Assembly: GCA_024742875.1 (NCBI GenBank)
Contig: JANSXP010000001.1
Coordinates: forward strand, 310,001-374,000
DNA: 64,000 bases
Reading direction: 5' to 3'
Source of the DNA: Planctomycetaceae bacterium
GTDB lineage: Bacteria; Planctomycetota; Planctomycetia; Planctomycetales; Planctomycetaceae
The notes under the pieces were generated by a model. The model was not told the origin of the DNA. It ran no database searches and was given only the letters and a program-made list of their open reading frames with translations. Shown here piece after piece: positions 46,260-55,772 of this stretch (the stretch's first letter is position 1; each line of letters opens with the position of its first letter). Position numbers and translations under genes: made by a program.

Positions 46260-47057
46260 TTAGTCGAATCCCGGGCTCGCCGGTTCTTCGCTGCGGTGTT
46301 TGACATCCGGGCCCTTCTCTTCGGCAATCACGGCGATGCGGACCATTTCCGGCGTGCTGCCCACGCCCAGTTTGCGGGTCGCATTGGCACGATGCTTTTC
46401 GATCGTTTTGACGCTGATGTCCAGTTCCCGCGCGATGCTCTTGTTGGGCAGGCCGTCAGAAACCAGTGACACCACCTGATGCTCACGTCGCGACAGTCGT
46501 GACATTTTCTGGCGCGCCCGCTCGCGGCGTTCCATCCAGCCAAAGAACTGCTGCGCTTCTTCACTGTCCACAACCGGCTGAGGGTTCGCGTGTCGGAACA
46601 GCGACTCCAGCCCCGGCAGGGAATTGCTCAGGTCAGCGATGTTGACCACAGCGCCAAGAAACTCTCCCTTGGCGTTGCGCAGGATTGTGCCCACCGCGGC
46701 GATGCACTGCTGATGGACGGGAAAGGCGACGGAAATCGCCGGCTTGTTGGTCAGTGACGCTTCGGCTACATACTGCCCGATCTTTTCGCAGATGGTCTGC
46801 CAGACGAAAGCGACCGGCTGGTCGACCCCGCCGGCAGATGCGGGTTCGGACAGCTTTTCCCGTAACGCGTCGTTGAGCAGAATCGGGGCGACCGTTTCCC
46901 CAAACACGATCACCGGGTGATTGCAGTCTGCAATGTACTGCTGCCACGTGGCTTTCTGCTGAGCGGTCAGCTGGGCCGGCGGCGAGTTCACCGAGTAGGC
47001 ATTCGGTGCACTGTTGGGGAATGTGAAGGCGGAGTGAGACCTGTCGTAAGTTGTCAT
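46260..47057 (-). CDS. LuxR-family regulator with PAS-like N-terminus and no receiver
   Basis: This 265-residue regulator shares the plan of the protein at 29965: no receiver domain, a PAS-like N-terminal region (HPVIVFGETVAPILLNDALR, AVVNIADLSNSLPGLESL) and a C-terminal LuxR helix-turn-helix (SRREHQVVSLVSDGLPNKSI, VKTIEKHRANATRKLGVGST). The ATG at 47057 has AAGGA eight bases upstream; the frame also runs to 47093. A perfect TATAAT lies about 165 bases before the start. Target genes and signal are unknown. Confidence 0.8.
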   Translation of the reverse strand: MTTYDRSHSAFTFPNSAPNAYSVNSPPAQLTAQQKATWQQYIADCNHPVIVFGETVAPILLNDALREKLSEPASAGGVDQPVAFVWQTICEKIGQYVAEASLTNKPAISVAFPVHQQCIAAVGTILRNAKGEFLGAVVNIADLSNSLPGLESLFRHANPQPVVDSEEAQQFFGWMERRERARQKMSRLSRREHQVVSLVSDGLPNKSIARELDISVKTIEKHRANATRKLGVGSTPEMVRIAVIAEEKGPDVKHRSEEPASPGFD

Positions 47058-47218
47058 GAGAGTGTCCTTCAGATCAGAGTCAAGAGGTGTCAATCATTGG
47101 TGTAAATGGTGAGACGCTGGCGGATCTGAGCACCGGCGCCCCACTTCGTCTTCGGAATACACACCAAATAGCAAGAACCCGAACACCTCAAAAACCGGCT
47201 CTGATGGTCTGAATCAGG

Positions 47219-47224
47219 ATTATA
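47219..47224 (-). promoter_or_regulatory. candidate -10 box TATAAT for the LuxR gene
   Basis: A perfect TATAAT on the minus strand stands about 162 bases before the regulator start. No clear -35 hexamer (best is ATGGGT at 17 bases) accompanies it, so an activator-dependent or extended promoter is possible. Confidence 0.4.
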
Positions 47225-47630
47225 CTACGGGGCGTTTCACTACCCATCTGTTTATGCGTTCAGAGATCGGCTCAGGGCAATACTGAATAGAGCCCACATG
47301 CATACACGGGTGGTATTTTTGCTAGTCGTGAAGCTCACCAGGCTGGGGATCCAACTCGCAGAACGGCAGAAGTTCGCAGGGTTGCAGGTGGTTCCAGCGA
47401 ATTGCGAAGTCCAACGCACGGCTGCGAGTTTTCATGCACGCAGCGGTGGTCCGGAAGACGTCGTGGCGCGCCAGTTGATGTCAGTGCACGCGTCGCGCAC
47501 CGGAGCCCTCTAGCCGACGCGCGGGGGCGCCTGGCGTGAGGTCACGGCTGTTGCCGCACCGCTGGCTGCACGGAATTCTCTACTCATCAGGCCGCCATCC
47601 TGGGGGGGCGAATTCCGCAGCTCACCCGGT
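47225..47630. other. intergenic stretch between purA and the LuxR promoter, nothing recognised
   Basis: Short frames on the plus strand have shadow-like composition and no ribosome site. I see no terminator beyond the purA stop and no repeats. Confidence 0.3.
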
Positions 47631-48944
47631 TCAGATATGGATGGTCTGTTCCCGGTCGGGGCCCACCGACACGATGGAGACTTTCCGTCCGATCAATTCC
47701 CCAGCCGTACGTACGTATTCCTGGGCAGCTGCCGGCAGATCCTCGAACGTGCGGGCGGTGGTGATGTCTTCCGACCAGCCCGCAATACGCCGCAGCACGG
47801 GTTTCGCCGCTGCCAGATCTTCACATCGTGACGGCAAATCACGCGTGATGGTGCCATTGATGTCGTAGGCTTCGCAGATAAACAGTTCGTCAAATCCGCT
47901 GAGGACATCCAGCAGGGCGATGGTGATGCTGTCCACGCCACTGATCCGCGCGCTGTACCGCGTGGCGACTGTGTCCAGCCAGCCGCATCGTCGCGGTCGC
48001 CCGGTCACGGTGCCGTATTCGTTGCCGGCGTCGCGAATCTTCTGACCCACCTCGTTGTCCAGCTCCGTGGGGAATGGTCCGCCGCCAACGCGCGTGGTAT
48101 AGGCTTTGGCCACGCCAATCATGTTGTTGATGTAGCGTCCTGGAATCCCACTGCCGCTGTGAATACCGCAGCCGGAACTGTTGGAAGACGTCACAAACGG
48201 AAACGTGCCGTGATCCACGTCCAGCAGGCATCCCTGTGCGCCCTCAAACAGGATCTTCTGATCGGCGTCGACAGCATCCAGCAGCCACGCGGTCGTATCT
48301 TTGACCATCGGGCGAATGCGCTCCGCGCACTGGCCATACTCTTCAATGATCTGATCGGCGTTCATCTGTTCGCCGTCGGGATTGAGTGCGTTGAGGATTT
48401 TCTGTTTGAACGGGACAATCTCTTTCACTCGTGCGGCGAACACGTCGCGATCCACCAGGTCACCGACGCGAATCGCGTGTGAGCGTCCCACTTTGTCACG
48501 GTAGCACGTGCCGATGCCCCGCATGGTCGTTCCGATGGCCTCACTGCCACGCGCCGCTTCGAGGGCGGCTTCTTCCAGCAGGTGCCACGGGCAGATGACG
48601 TGCGCACGATCGCTGACGAACAGCCGGCTGAATCCGTCCTGACCGCTTTCTGCCATGCCGTCCAGCTCTTTCAGCAGAGCGTTCGGATTCACAACGACGC
48701 CTGGGCCAATCACCGACTTGACGTGCTCATGCAGAATGCCGGTTGGCAGCAGGCTCAGCTTGTAAGTGTTCCCATCGAACTTCACTGTGTGGCCGGCGTT
48801 GTTACCGCCCTGATAGCGAACCACGATCTCGTGATGCTCAGTCAGCAGATCAACCACTTTTCCCTTGGCTTCGTCGCCCCACTGGAGCCCAATCACTGAT
48901 GTCGCCGGCACAGTTTTCTCTCGCGTTTGGCGACCCCGTGGCAT
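47631..48944 (-). CDS. purA: adenylosuccinate synthetase
   Basis: This GTP-dependent enzyme makes adenylosuccinate from IMP and aspartate in AMP biosynthesis. The 437-residue sequence carries [17 protein letters not shown] (the P-loop-like GDEGKGK is GDEAKGK), [52 protein letters not shown] and [12 protein letters not shown]. The ATG at 48944 adds an 11-residue basic lead; a GTG at 48911 with GAGAGAAAA upstream would start the protein right before the P-loop and may be the true start. Confidence 0.96.
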   Translation of the reverse strand: MPRGRQTREKTVPATSVIGLQWGDEAKGKVVDLLTEHHEIVVRYQGGNNAGHTVKFDGNTYKLSLLPTGILHEHVKSVIGPGVVVNPNALLKELDGMAESGQDGFSRLFVSDRAHVICPWHLLEEAALEAARGSEAIGTTMRGIGTCYRDKVGRSHAIRVGDLVDRDVFAARVKEIVPFKQKILNALNPDGEQMNADQIIEEYGQCAERIRPMVKDTTAWLLDAVDADQKILFEGAQGCLLDVDHGTFPFVTSSNSSGCGIHSGSGIPGRYINNMIGVAKAYTTRVGGGPFPTELDNEVGQKIRDAGNEYGTVTGRPRRCGWLDTVATRYSARISGVDSITIALLDVLSGFDELFICEAYDINGTITRDLPSRCEDLAAAKPVLRRIAGWSEDITTARTFEDLPAAAQEYVRTAGELIGRKVSIVSVGPDREQTIHI

Positions 48945-48970
48945 ACGAGTCGCGGAATATCAACAGAACA

Positions 48971-49004
48971 ATAAGAAACCGGACGTCGTCACCACGACGT
49001 CCGG
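48971..49004 (-). terminator. intrinsic terminator after trmL
   Basis: On the minus strand CCGGACGTCGT pairs perfectly with ACGACGTCCGG around a 4-base loop, followed by TTTCTTATTG. It sits between trmL and purA and probably ends the trmL transcript. Confidence 0.65.
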
Positions 49005-49128
49005 CGCATGCGGGGACAGATTCTACCGACTGTCGGCCGATACCGAAGTCTGACGTCCACGTTTTATGAAAAGCCGGCGTAGTGCGAAAATCGCCTGCTG
49101 CGTGCGGGAAACGCAGCGAATTTGTTGG

Positions 49129-49602
49129 TCACTCCGGCAGCAGTCCGCCGAACTGGCGGATTGCCTCGTACGCAACAGTGTTCACGGTGCTGGCCAGGTT
49201 GAGGCTGCGAACGCGTTCGTCCATGGGCAGTTTCAGTTTGTGAGCGGGCGTCTCGTTCAAAATCGAGGCCGGCAGTCCGCGTGATTCGCTGCCGAACAGC
49301 AGGATGTCGCCCTTCTGAAAAGTGGCATCCCAAACGAGTCGCGTGGCGGTTTTCGTCAGATACCAGATACTGGACTCTGGCAGTCGCTCACGGACTTCGG
49401 TCCAGCTGTCGACGGCCTCCCAGTCCAGGTGCTGCCAGTAGTCCATGCCGGCCCGCTTCAAATAGCGGTCGTCCAGCTTGTAGCCCAGCGGGCGAATCAG
49501 CCACAGCTTGGCGCGAATGGCGACGCACGTGCGGCCGATGTTTCCTGTGTTCTGTGGAATTTCCGGTTCGTGCAGCACGAGGTGCAGACTGGGAGAAGAC
49601 AA
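49129..49602 (-). CDS. trmL: tRNA (cytidine(34)-2'-O)-methyltransferase
   Basis: This SPOUT-fold enzyme methylates the wobble ribose of certain leucine tRNAs. The segment [20 protein letters not shown] is the first signature, [17 protein letters not shown] the second and [20 protein letters not shown] the knot region. A TTG at 49602, with AGGA seven bases upstream, gives 157 residues, the length of the E. coli protein. The longer frame (to 49797) adds 65 residues without family resemblance. The start is therefore inferred. Confidence 0.88.
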   Translation of the reverse strand: MSSPSLHLVLHEPEIPQNTGNIGRTCVAIRAKLWLIRPLGYKLDDRYLKRAGMDYWQHLDWEAVDSWTEVRERLPESSIWYLTKTATRLVWDATFQKGDILLFGSESRGLPASILNETPAHKLKLPMDERVRSLNLASTVNTVAYEAIRQFGGLLPE

Positions 49603-49774
49603 ACTGAGTTCCTGGGCGAAAAGAGGGGGTGATCGAACCCTTACGTTTCGATTGGGTCCTGCGAGTATCATATCAGTCCGATGGGAGCTGCACAGGCGGA
49701 CGTGAGCCGCCCGTCCATTCCCCGTCGATTCCCCGTCCATTCGGTTTGGCACATGCCTTTGCAACGGGTCAGTC

Positions 49775-50161
49775 ATGAGCAGACAGCGGATTTCCACTGG
49801 GACCGTCTGGGAGCAGTCGGTCGGTTACTCTCGCGCGGTGCGGGTGGGCGCGATGATCTTTGTTTCCGGCACTACGGCCACGGATGCTGACGGCAGCGTG
49901 GTGGCTCCTGGCGACGCCGGCGCTCAAACCCGCTTTATTCTGCAGAAGATCAGCACTGCACTGGAAGAAGCGGGCGCCTCCCTGCAGGACGTCGTCCGAT
50001 CAAGGATGTTCGTCACCAGCATCGAACACTGGGAAGCGATCGGCGCCGCTCACGGTGAGTTCTTCCGCGATATCCGACCGGCTGCCACGATGGTGGAAGT
50101 CAGTCGGCTCATTGACGCCGACCATCTGGTGGAAATCGAAGTGGACGCCTGCCTCGGATGA
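49775..50161 (+). CDS. RidA (YjgF/YER057c/UK114) family protein
   Basis: RidA proteins hydrolyse reactive enamine/imine intermediates from amino-acid metabolism, usually as trimers. This 128-residue member has [20 protein letters not shown] at the start, [20 protein letters not shown] in the middle and [20 protein letters not shown] with the conserved Arg105-like residue near residue 104. Its end overlaps the convergent kinase gene by 53 bases. The substrate is not known. Confidence 0.9.
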   Translation: MSRQRISTGTVWEQSVGYSRAVRVGAMIFVSGTTATDADGSVVAPGDAGAQTRFILQKISTALEEAGASLQDVVRSRMFVTSIEHWEAIGAAHGEFFRDIRPAATMVEVSRLIDADHLVEIEVDACLG

Positions 50162-51899
50162 CGGTCGCTTTTGCGCCGCAGTTGTCAGTGCCCAGCAGGA
50201 TTGTCTTCAGTTTGCGTGTCAGTTCAAAAGCCGAGCAGGGTTTGCGAAGCACGCCGCTGGCGCCCAGCTCGCGATAGTCGTTCAGCGACAGGGACCGGCG
50301 TCCGCACCGCACGAGCACAACGGCATCTGTCTGACAGCGCCTCAACTCCAGCAGCGTCTGCACGGTTTGGAGTTCGGAGTGTTCCGCGTCCAGCAGCACG
50401 GCATCGATATCGGCCCATGCCTGCTCAAAGAGCTGGCAGGCCGCGTTTGCATCCACGGGGGCGTCGACCCGGTAGCCGGCTTCCTGCAGCACCCTCTGAG
50501 TGGACTGCCGCACCGTGGTGTCCGCGTCGACCAGGAGAATGCGTCCCTCTCCGCGTACGAGTTCACTGCGGCGGTAAATGGAAGGTCCCGCAGTGGAGGC
50601 CGCCGCCACCGGCAGAAAAACGGTCACCGTTGTGCCGCTGGGGCGACTGGCCACCGCCAAAGCGCCGCGATGTCGCGTGACGATCTGCCGCACCATGGCC
50701 AGGCCGCTGCCCCGATCCGCCGCCCTGGTGCTGTAGTCCGCGTCCAGCAGACGACCTGCGGCCTCGGGGGGCACGCCGATGCCGTTGTCGTGCACGTGGA
50801 TGGCAAAGTAGCTGCCTGGTTGAGCGGCGTCGGCAGCCAGCAGCTCCGTAAGACGGTCTTCGCTCAGGTGCGCCTCAGTGACATCAATGGAGATCTGCGG
50901 TTCTCCGTCCGATACCGCCTCGGCCGCGTTCTGGCAGAGGGCCCGCAGGCAGCATTCGAGCTGACTGCGACTGCCCGACACATCACCCACAGCCGAGCAG
51001 GAATACTCCAGCCGCGCCGCGGGCAGTTCCTCGGACAACCATGTCGGCAGTGTGTGAACGAATTCTTCGATGGCAAAACGATGGTCACGATGCAGTCCGT
51101 CGGCATGACGGGACATCGTGCCGCAAAGTTCAGCCGCGACGTCGGTGTGGGCCACAATTTTATCCAGATGCTCGTGCAGTCCGGAATCCTCGGGCAGCTG
51201 CTGCGCGATAAAGGCAGTCTGCGCGACAATCGGCGCGAGCAGCCGGCTGACGTCTTCGGCAAATCCACCGGCAATCGAACCAAGCGACTGATGGTGGTTC
51301 GCCAAACGCTTCTGCTGGGCTCGCCGCTGTGCTGCAAACTCGGCCGCCTTCTCCTCGCTCACATTACTCAGGGCAATGCGAAGGGCGGGGCCCGAGTCTT
51401 CGCTGCGGGAAATGACGTCCATCAGCAGGCGCACGTACACGGAAATACCGCCTGCGTTCAGCCGCACGTCACAAGTCTGATTCTCTCCTGACTGGCGAGT
51501 CTGGCAGAGGCAGTCGGTCAGATCTTCGTGAAAATGTCGATCGACATGTTCCTTCAGGAAACTGCCGATCACCCGTTCCCGCGGCACCTGAAACAGCTCA
51601 GCCGCCACGAGGTTGGCGGCTACGATGGCATCACTCGAATCGACTGACAGGTAGCCGGTGGGAGCAAAGTCGTAGAGGTCGGAATAGCGATCGCGGGATT
51701 CTTCCAGTTCACTTTGCAGGCGCCGCAACTCGTCGTTTTGCTCTTCCAGTTCGGTTTGATACAGCTGCAGTTCGCGGACCAGATCCCTGACGTCGGCGGG
51801 GACGTCACTGACTTCGCCGACTGATTGCCGCAGCAAACGCGCGGCTTCCTGCCGCAGGCGCTCTCGATCCCACTGGTCACGCGTCATGACGGGTCCCAT
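50109..51899 (-). CDS. hybrid PAS sensor kinase with missing phospho-accepting His
   Basis: This is a 596-residue cytoplasmic signalling protein. An N-terminal coiled coil (residues about 40-70) leads into a PAS domain (71-190). A dimerisation segment GSIAGGFAEDVSRLLAPI follows, aligning with the usual GGIAHDFNN motif but with Glu215 where the phosphorylated His should be. The ATPase is intact: LCQNAAEAVSDG (N-box, Asn324), VHDNGIGVPP (G1) and DRGSGLAMVRQIV (G2). A receiver domain ends the protein, with Asp504 (AVLLDAEHS) and Lys553 (VLRKP) kept. It should bind ATP but not autophosphorylate in the normal way. Overlap with RidA is 53 bases. Confidence 0.85.
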   Translation of the reverse strand: MGPVMTRDQWDRERLRQEAARLLRQSVGEVSDVPADVRDLVRELQLYQTELEEQNDELRRLQSELEESRDRYSDLYDFAPTGYLSVDSSDAIVAANLVAAELFQVPRERVIGSFLKEHVDRHFHEDLTDCLCQTRQSGENQTCDVRLNAGGISVYVRLLMDVISRSEDSGPALRIALSNVSEEKAAEFAAQRRAQQKRLANHHQSLGSIAGGFAEDVSRLLAPIVAQTAFIAQQLPEDSGLHEHLDKIVAHTDVAAELCGTMSRHADGLHRDHRFAIEEFVHTLPTWLSEELPAARLEYSCSAVGDVSGSRSQLECCLRALCQNAAEAVSDGEPQISIDVTEAHLSEDRLTELLAADAAQPGSYFAIHVHDNGIGVPPEAAGRLLDADYSTRAADRGSGLAMVRQIVTRHRGALAVASRPSGTTVTVFLPVAAASTAGPSIYRRSELVRGEGRILLVDADTTVRQSTQRVLQEAGYRVDAPVDANAACQLFEQAWADIDAVLLDAEHSELQTVQTLLELRRCQTDAVVLVRCGRRSLSLNDYRELGASGVLRKPCSAFELTRKLKTILLGTDNCGAKATVIRGRRPLRFPPDGRRQ

Positions 51900-52243
51900 T
51901 GTCGCTCAATGCCAATTTGCCGCTGGCTGTCAGTTTTCGGTGAAATACAACAGAAACCACTGTGGTCATCCGAATCCGTCATTTGCGTGAAAGCACTCAC
52001 GTGTTGTGGGTGTTTAGGAGTCGCTGCTGATGGGTTATCGAGTGCTGGGCACCGTGGTGTTGCCTATCGTTATGGTGAATCATCCGCCCGCTGAAATGTC
52101 TTTCGGATGAATGGCATCCGTGGAATACCCCAAGCAACGTTTTCCGCGTCGGTCCGCAGGTCTCGCCGAATGGCATAGGGCAAACCTGAATCTTTCGCCG
52201 ACTACGGGGTCGGGATTCCAGGGGGATCTGAGGCTGCCGTCGG
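51900..52243. other. 344-base intergenic region
   Basis: This lies between the kinase start (leftward) and the methyltransferase stop. No ORF of interest, terminator or repeat is recognised. It probably holds the kinase promoter. Confidence 0.3.
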
Positions 52244-53233
52244 CTAAAGCGACCGGATGCCCGTCACGTTGACGCCACTGCCGATGAGCAGACTGTTGCG
52301 GTAGGCCCAGTCATAGAACCGGCCCGATTTTTCCGGGGGCAGGGCCCGCACCTGTTCGAATCCTGCGGCGGAAAACCAACCCGTTAGTTCTTCGACCGTG
52401 TGGTGGTACTGATATTGGGGCGCCCACCAGTCAAACGTATCGCATACGCGATTTTCGTAGCTGGGATGAGCACTGAAGTTGACGACCTTGTTCAACGTTC
52501 TGTTGACCACAGGCGTGCCGCCCAGCACGGCGCCCAGGTGACAGAATGGCTTCAACAGGGGCGCGGGTGTCCGCGTCGTAATCGCCCGCAGCCCGGAGTT
52601 GATTGCTTCCTGCCACCACTGGTTGCGGCGATACAGCCAGACAGAATATCGACCACCGGGTCGCACAAAGCGAGCCACAGCATCGAAGACCCGGCGGGTG
52701 TCGGCATCGTGGTGCATCACGCCGATGGAAAAGACAAAGTCAAAGCTGGCCGGTGCCAGAGGCAGACGCTTCAGGTCGGCCTGCACAAACTGCACATCGT
52801 CCAGGTGGGCACACAACTGGGTGGCTTTGTCGACGGCGCGGCTGTGATCGGCGCCGGTCACGGCGGCGCCGGCTTCGCCGCAGATTCTGGAATATCGCCC
52901 GCCTCCGCAGCCGGCGTCCAGGACTTTCCGGCCAGCCAGTTCTTCCAGCGAGCAGCCCGTCTTGGCGGCAAACGTGGCACGATCTTCCTCGTCGTGGGCC
53001 ACTTCATAGGTTGTCCACTGATCGCCAAAACTCTTGAGATGTTCGTCGCTGACGAATCGGGGAATCCCATCGATCACAGGCCACGCGGTGGTGCCATTTG
53101 ATTTGGCGGTGATCTGTGTCCCGTCGTCACTGAGCGTCAATTCCGCGCCACTCTCGGGATCGCGCAGGCCGCGAACCAGCGTCTGGAGTCGCTTGTGATC
53201 AATCGTGCTGCCGTTGGCGTCACCTGCGGCCAC
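52244..53233 (-). CDS. SAM-dependent methyltransferase with Trm112-like N-terminus
   Basis: This is a 329-residue class I methyltransferase. Residues about 12-55 look like a Trm112/zinc-ribbon-like segment without Cys (LVRGLRDPESGAELTLSDDG, WPVIDGIPRFVS), followed by motif I KVLDAGCGGGRYSRICGEAG, motif II GADHSRAV, motif IV FDFVFSIGVMHHD and motif V RPGGRYSVWLYRR. This layout occurs in methyltransferases of glycan and lipid pathways. The GTG start has AAGGAAAT just upstream. It starts 23 bases after the MBL-fold gene, so the two form an operon. Substrate unknown. Confidence 0.8.
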   Translation of the reverse strand: MAAGDANGSTIDHKRLQTLVRGLRDPESGAELTLSDDGTQITAKSNGTTAWPVIDGIPRFVSDEHLKSFGDQWTTYEVAHDEEDRATFAAKTGCSLEELAGRKVLDAGCGGGRYSRICGEAGAAVTGADHSRAVDKATQLCAHLDDVQFVQADLKRLPLAPASFDFVFSIGVMHHDADTRRVFDAVARFVRPGGRYSVWLYRRNQWWQEAINSGLRAITTRTPAPLLKPFCHLGAVLGGTPVVNRTLNKVVNFSAHPSYENRVCDTFDWWAPQYQYHHTVEELTGWFSAAGFEQVRALPPEKSGRFYDWAYRNSLLIGSGVNVTGIRSL

Positions 53234-53256
53234 AAAGATTTCCTTCCGACACGACC

Positions 53257-53997
53257 TCAGAATTCGATTTCCAGAAGATCCTCAGCCAGCTGTGCATTTG
53301 GCACGCTCGCGCGAATCTTCTGAATATCGATGGGGTCATCATGCGTGTTCTGTGGATCCGCGTGAACAAGATACAGGCGGTTGGCGCGGGACTGCTGGGC
53401 CACCTGAGCGACGGCAGACGCAGAACTGTGGCCCGTTTTCTCGGCCCAGTCCTGCATGTCGTCCGGGAAATAGCACTCGTGAATGAGTACGTCGACATCC
53501 TCGATGAACGCCAGGTAATTCCCCGGTGCGGTCGTGTCCGTGATATAGGCGAGTGATCGATCGGGCCAGTCGATGCGGTAGCCAACAGAACCACCGGGGT
53601 GTTCCAGAGTCGTCCACGTCAGTCGGCCGCCATCGGCCACCGGCAGGCTCGTGTCCGGCTGCAGTTCGCACCATTCAAACGGGGGATCCACGGGAAACAG
53701 GGCCGGAGCAAACAGGTGTTCCCGCACGGCGCGCAGGACCTCTGGCGTCCCGTGAATTCGCACACGTTGGACGTCTCCCCGCATCACGGGCACCAGAAAA
53801 AATGTCAGACCGCAGACATGGTCCAGGTGGGCGTGAGTCAGGAAGACGTCCAGGTGCGGGGTTCGCAGATGATTCTGAACACGGAAAAAAGCTGTCCCCG
53901 CATCAAACGCCAGCCCAACGTCCGGCAGCAGCAGGCTGGCCGTATGTCGGCGTTCGTTGGGGTGATAGCCACCGGTGCCCAAAAAAATCAGTCGCAT
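53257..53997 (-). CDS. MBL-fold metallohydrolase, RNase Z-like
   Basis: This is a 246-residue metallo-beta-lactamase-fold hydrolase. The metal site motif is THAHLDHVCG (His55, His57, Asp59, His60), with an N-terminal LIFLGTGGYHPNERRHTASL like that of RNase Z and related enzymes, a later Asp in YITDTTAPGN, and His in VDVLIHECYF and GHSSASAVAQ. It lacks the long exosite of tRNase Z, so the substrate is uncertain and may be a phosphodiester or phosphonate. It precedes the methyltransferase in a two-gene operon. Confidence 0.85.
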   Translation of the reverse strand: MRLIFLGTGGYHPNERRHTASLLLPDVGLAFDAGTAFFRVQNHLRTPHLDVFLTHAHLDHVCGLTFFLVPVMRGDVQRVRIHGTPEVLRAVREHLFAPALFPVDPPFEWCELQPDTSLPVADGGRLTWTTLEHPGGSVGYRIDWPDRSLAYITDTTAPGNYLAFIEDVDVLIHECYFPDDMQDWAEKTGHSSASAVAQVAQQSRANRLYLVHADPQNTHDDPIDIQKIRASVPNAQLAEDLLEIEF

Positions 53998-54273
53998 GGA
54001 ATTTCAACGCAGGGACGTCATCGTGATCCGTCAGACAATAGCAGACGCAGCCGGGATTTCGAAACCTGGGACGTGTGGCTTGCCGCGGACAACCGTGACT
54101 CGTCGCCCTGATCGTCCGCTCAATCAGCGATCGGTTTTTTCCGTTCGGCTGGACATGGGGCGGCATTCGGCCGAACCTGCAGCCACTGGCCTGGCTCTGT
54201 CAGGGAAAACTCTTCCGCCGATGGTCGCGGAATCGCCCGGATTACCAATGCTTCAAGCCCTCAGGGAACCTCT

Positions 54274-54678
54274 ATGCGCCCCAAATCACAGGTCAATCGC
54301 GTATCGGCCGCCACGTCCGCCGCGGCCGTCGATCACTTTCAGCGGCGGCTGGCATTTGAAACCGATTGCTGGGACGTGCATCATGCCATCAGCCATGAGT
54401 GCGCTGATTTTGTCCTGCTGGACGTCCGTTCGCAGGAACTGTACGACGCAGGGCACGTGCCCACAGCCGTGCACCTGCCGCACAGTCGGATCGATACGGC
54501 GACGTTGCCCGACCTGCCGGATGGTCACATTTATGTGGTGTACTGCGCGGGGCCTCACTGCAACGGTGCCAACAAAGGGGCATTGAAAATTGCTCAGCTG
54601 GGCCTGCCCGTTAAGGAGATGATTGGCGGTGTGGAGGGGTGGAAAGATGAGGGGTTTTCGCTGGCATCCCTTCAATGA
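54274..54678 (+). CDS. rhodanese-like sulfurtransferase domain protein
   Basis: This 134-residue single-domain rhodanese has the DVRSQELYDAGHVPTAVHLP segment and an active-site loop starting CAGPHCNGAN with Cys91 as the persulfide carrier. The loop length fits sulfurtransferases more than Cdc25-type phosphatases. AGGGA is just before the ATG. The esterase gene follows 133 bases later, in the same direction. It probably shuttles sulfur, but no partner is visible. Confidence 0.85.
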   Translation: MRPKSQVNRVSAATSAAAVDHFQRRLAFETDCWDVHHAISHECADFVLLDVRSQELYDAGHVPTAVHLPHSRIDTATLPDLPDGHIYVVYCAGPHCNGANKGALKIAQLGLPVKEMIGGVEGWKDEGFSLASLQ

Positions 54679-54811
54679 GATCAGGGCGGTTGTGCTCTCT
54701 CCTCTGTTGTGTGACGATGAATGAACAGGGAAATGCTGACCCTCGTTTGGTGTTCTGCCTCCGCCCACCCACAATCTGGCTCTTGAAAGTGCCTGCGAGA
54801 TTGAGTGATCC

Positions 54812-55687
54812 ATGAAGCGTGTTGCTGCCGAGTTTCTGCACCTGTTGCCGTGTGTTCTGATGGTTGTGACGACCAGCCTCTGCGAGCCAGCGGCCGCACA
54901 GCAGGCCACCTACGTCACGGCCGGGGACCTGTTGTATCGCTCGGGCGACGGCCTGTCCGACTATCAGAAATCGCAGTGTCGGCTGGATGTTTACTATCCC
55001 AAAGACACACCCCGATTTGCCACCGTCGTCTGGTTTCATGGGGGCGGTCTGAAGAGTGGCAATCGAAAAGTGCCTGAAGGCCTGCAGAAACAGGGTGTGG
55101 CCGTGGTGGCGGTCAGCTATCGTCTGCATCCGCAGGTCAAAGCGCCCGTCTACATTGAAGATGCGGCCGCCGCTGTCGCCTGGACGATGGATCACATCGC
55201 AGATTTTGGCGGTGATCCGCAGCGAATTTTTGTCAGTGGGCATTCGGCCGGTGGTTACCTGACCAGCATGGTCGGGCTGGACAAACGCTGGCTGGCGGCC
55301 CACGGTAAAGACCCCGACGATTTGGCAGGTCTGATTCCCTACAGTGGCCACACGATCACTCACTTCACGGTCCGTCAGGAACGCGGCATCGACGGGAAGC
55401 AGCCCATTGTGGATGACTTAGCGCCCCTGTTTCATGTTCGGGGCGACTGTCCCCCCATCCTGTTTGTGACGGGTGATCGGGAACGGGAGATGCTGGGCCG
55501 CTACGAAGAAAATGCGTACATGTGGCGGATGATGCAGGTGGTTGACCATCCCGATGCGGAGCTGTTTGAGCTGGACGGCTACAACCATGGTCAGATGGCC
55601 GAGCCCGCACACCCGCTGCTGCTGCAGTTTGTGCGACGCATCATCAGTCAGGAGTCCGATGCCCGAACAGGCGACCGCTCTCGCTAA
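54812..55687 (+). CDS. exported alpha/beta-hydrolase esterase
   Basis: This 291-residue protein begins with a signal peptide (MKRVAAEFLHLLPCVLMVVT, cleavage likely near AAAQQ). The oxyanion hole WFHGGGLKSG (residues about 75-83), nucleophile elbow VSGHSAGGYL with Ser145, and late DGYNHGQM with His complete a catalytic triad of the hormone-sensitive-lipase/BD-FAE style. It probably hydrolyses short-chain or carbohydrate esters outside the inner membrane. It is convergent with the HExxH peptidase gene. Confidence 0.87.
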   Translation: MKRVAAEFLHLLPCVLMVVTTSLCEPAAAQQATYVTAGDLLYRSGDGLSDYQKSQCRLDVYYPKDTPRFATVVWFHGGGLKSGNRKVPEGLQKQGVAVVAVSYRLHPQVKAPVYIEDAAAAVAWTMDHIADFGGDPQRIFVSGHSAGGYLTSMVGLDKRWLAAHGKDPDDLAGLIPYSGHTITHFTVRQERGIDGKQPIVDDLAPLFHVRGDCPPILFVTGDREREMLGRYEENAYMWRMMQVVDHPDAELFELDGYNHGQMAEPAHPLLLQFVRRIISQESDARTGDRSR

Positions 55688-55772
55688 GAGCGCCGGGGCC
55701 ACCAGGTGCGTTCAGCCACCAGAACTGTCCGCGTCTGAGCGGGGGCTTCTGTGCGACAACTCTCGTGGCCGC

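Noticed and set aside
49860-51491. 543-codon plus-strand frame across the hybrid kinase
   Set aside because: Antisense shadow of a clear PAS/ATPase/receiver protein; Cys/Arg-rich with no recognisable domains.
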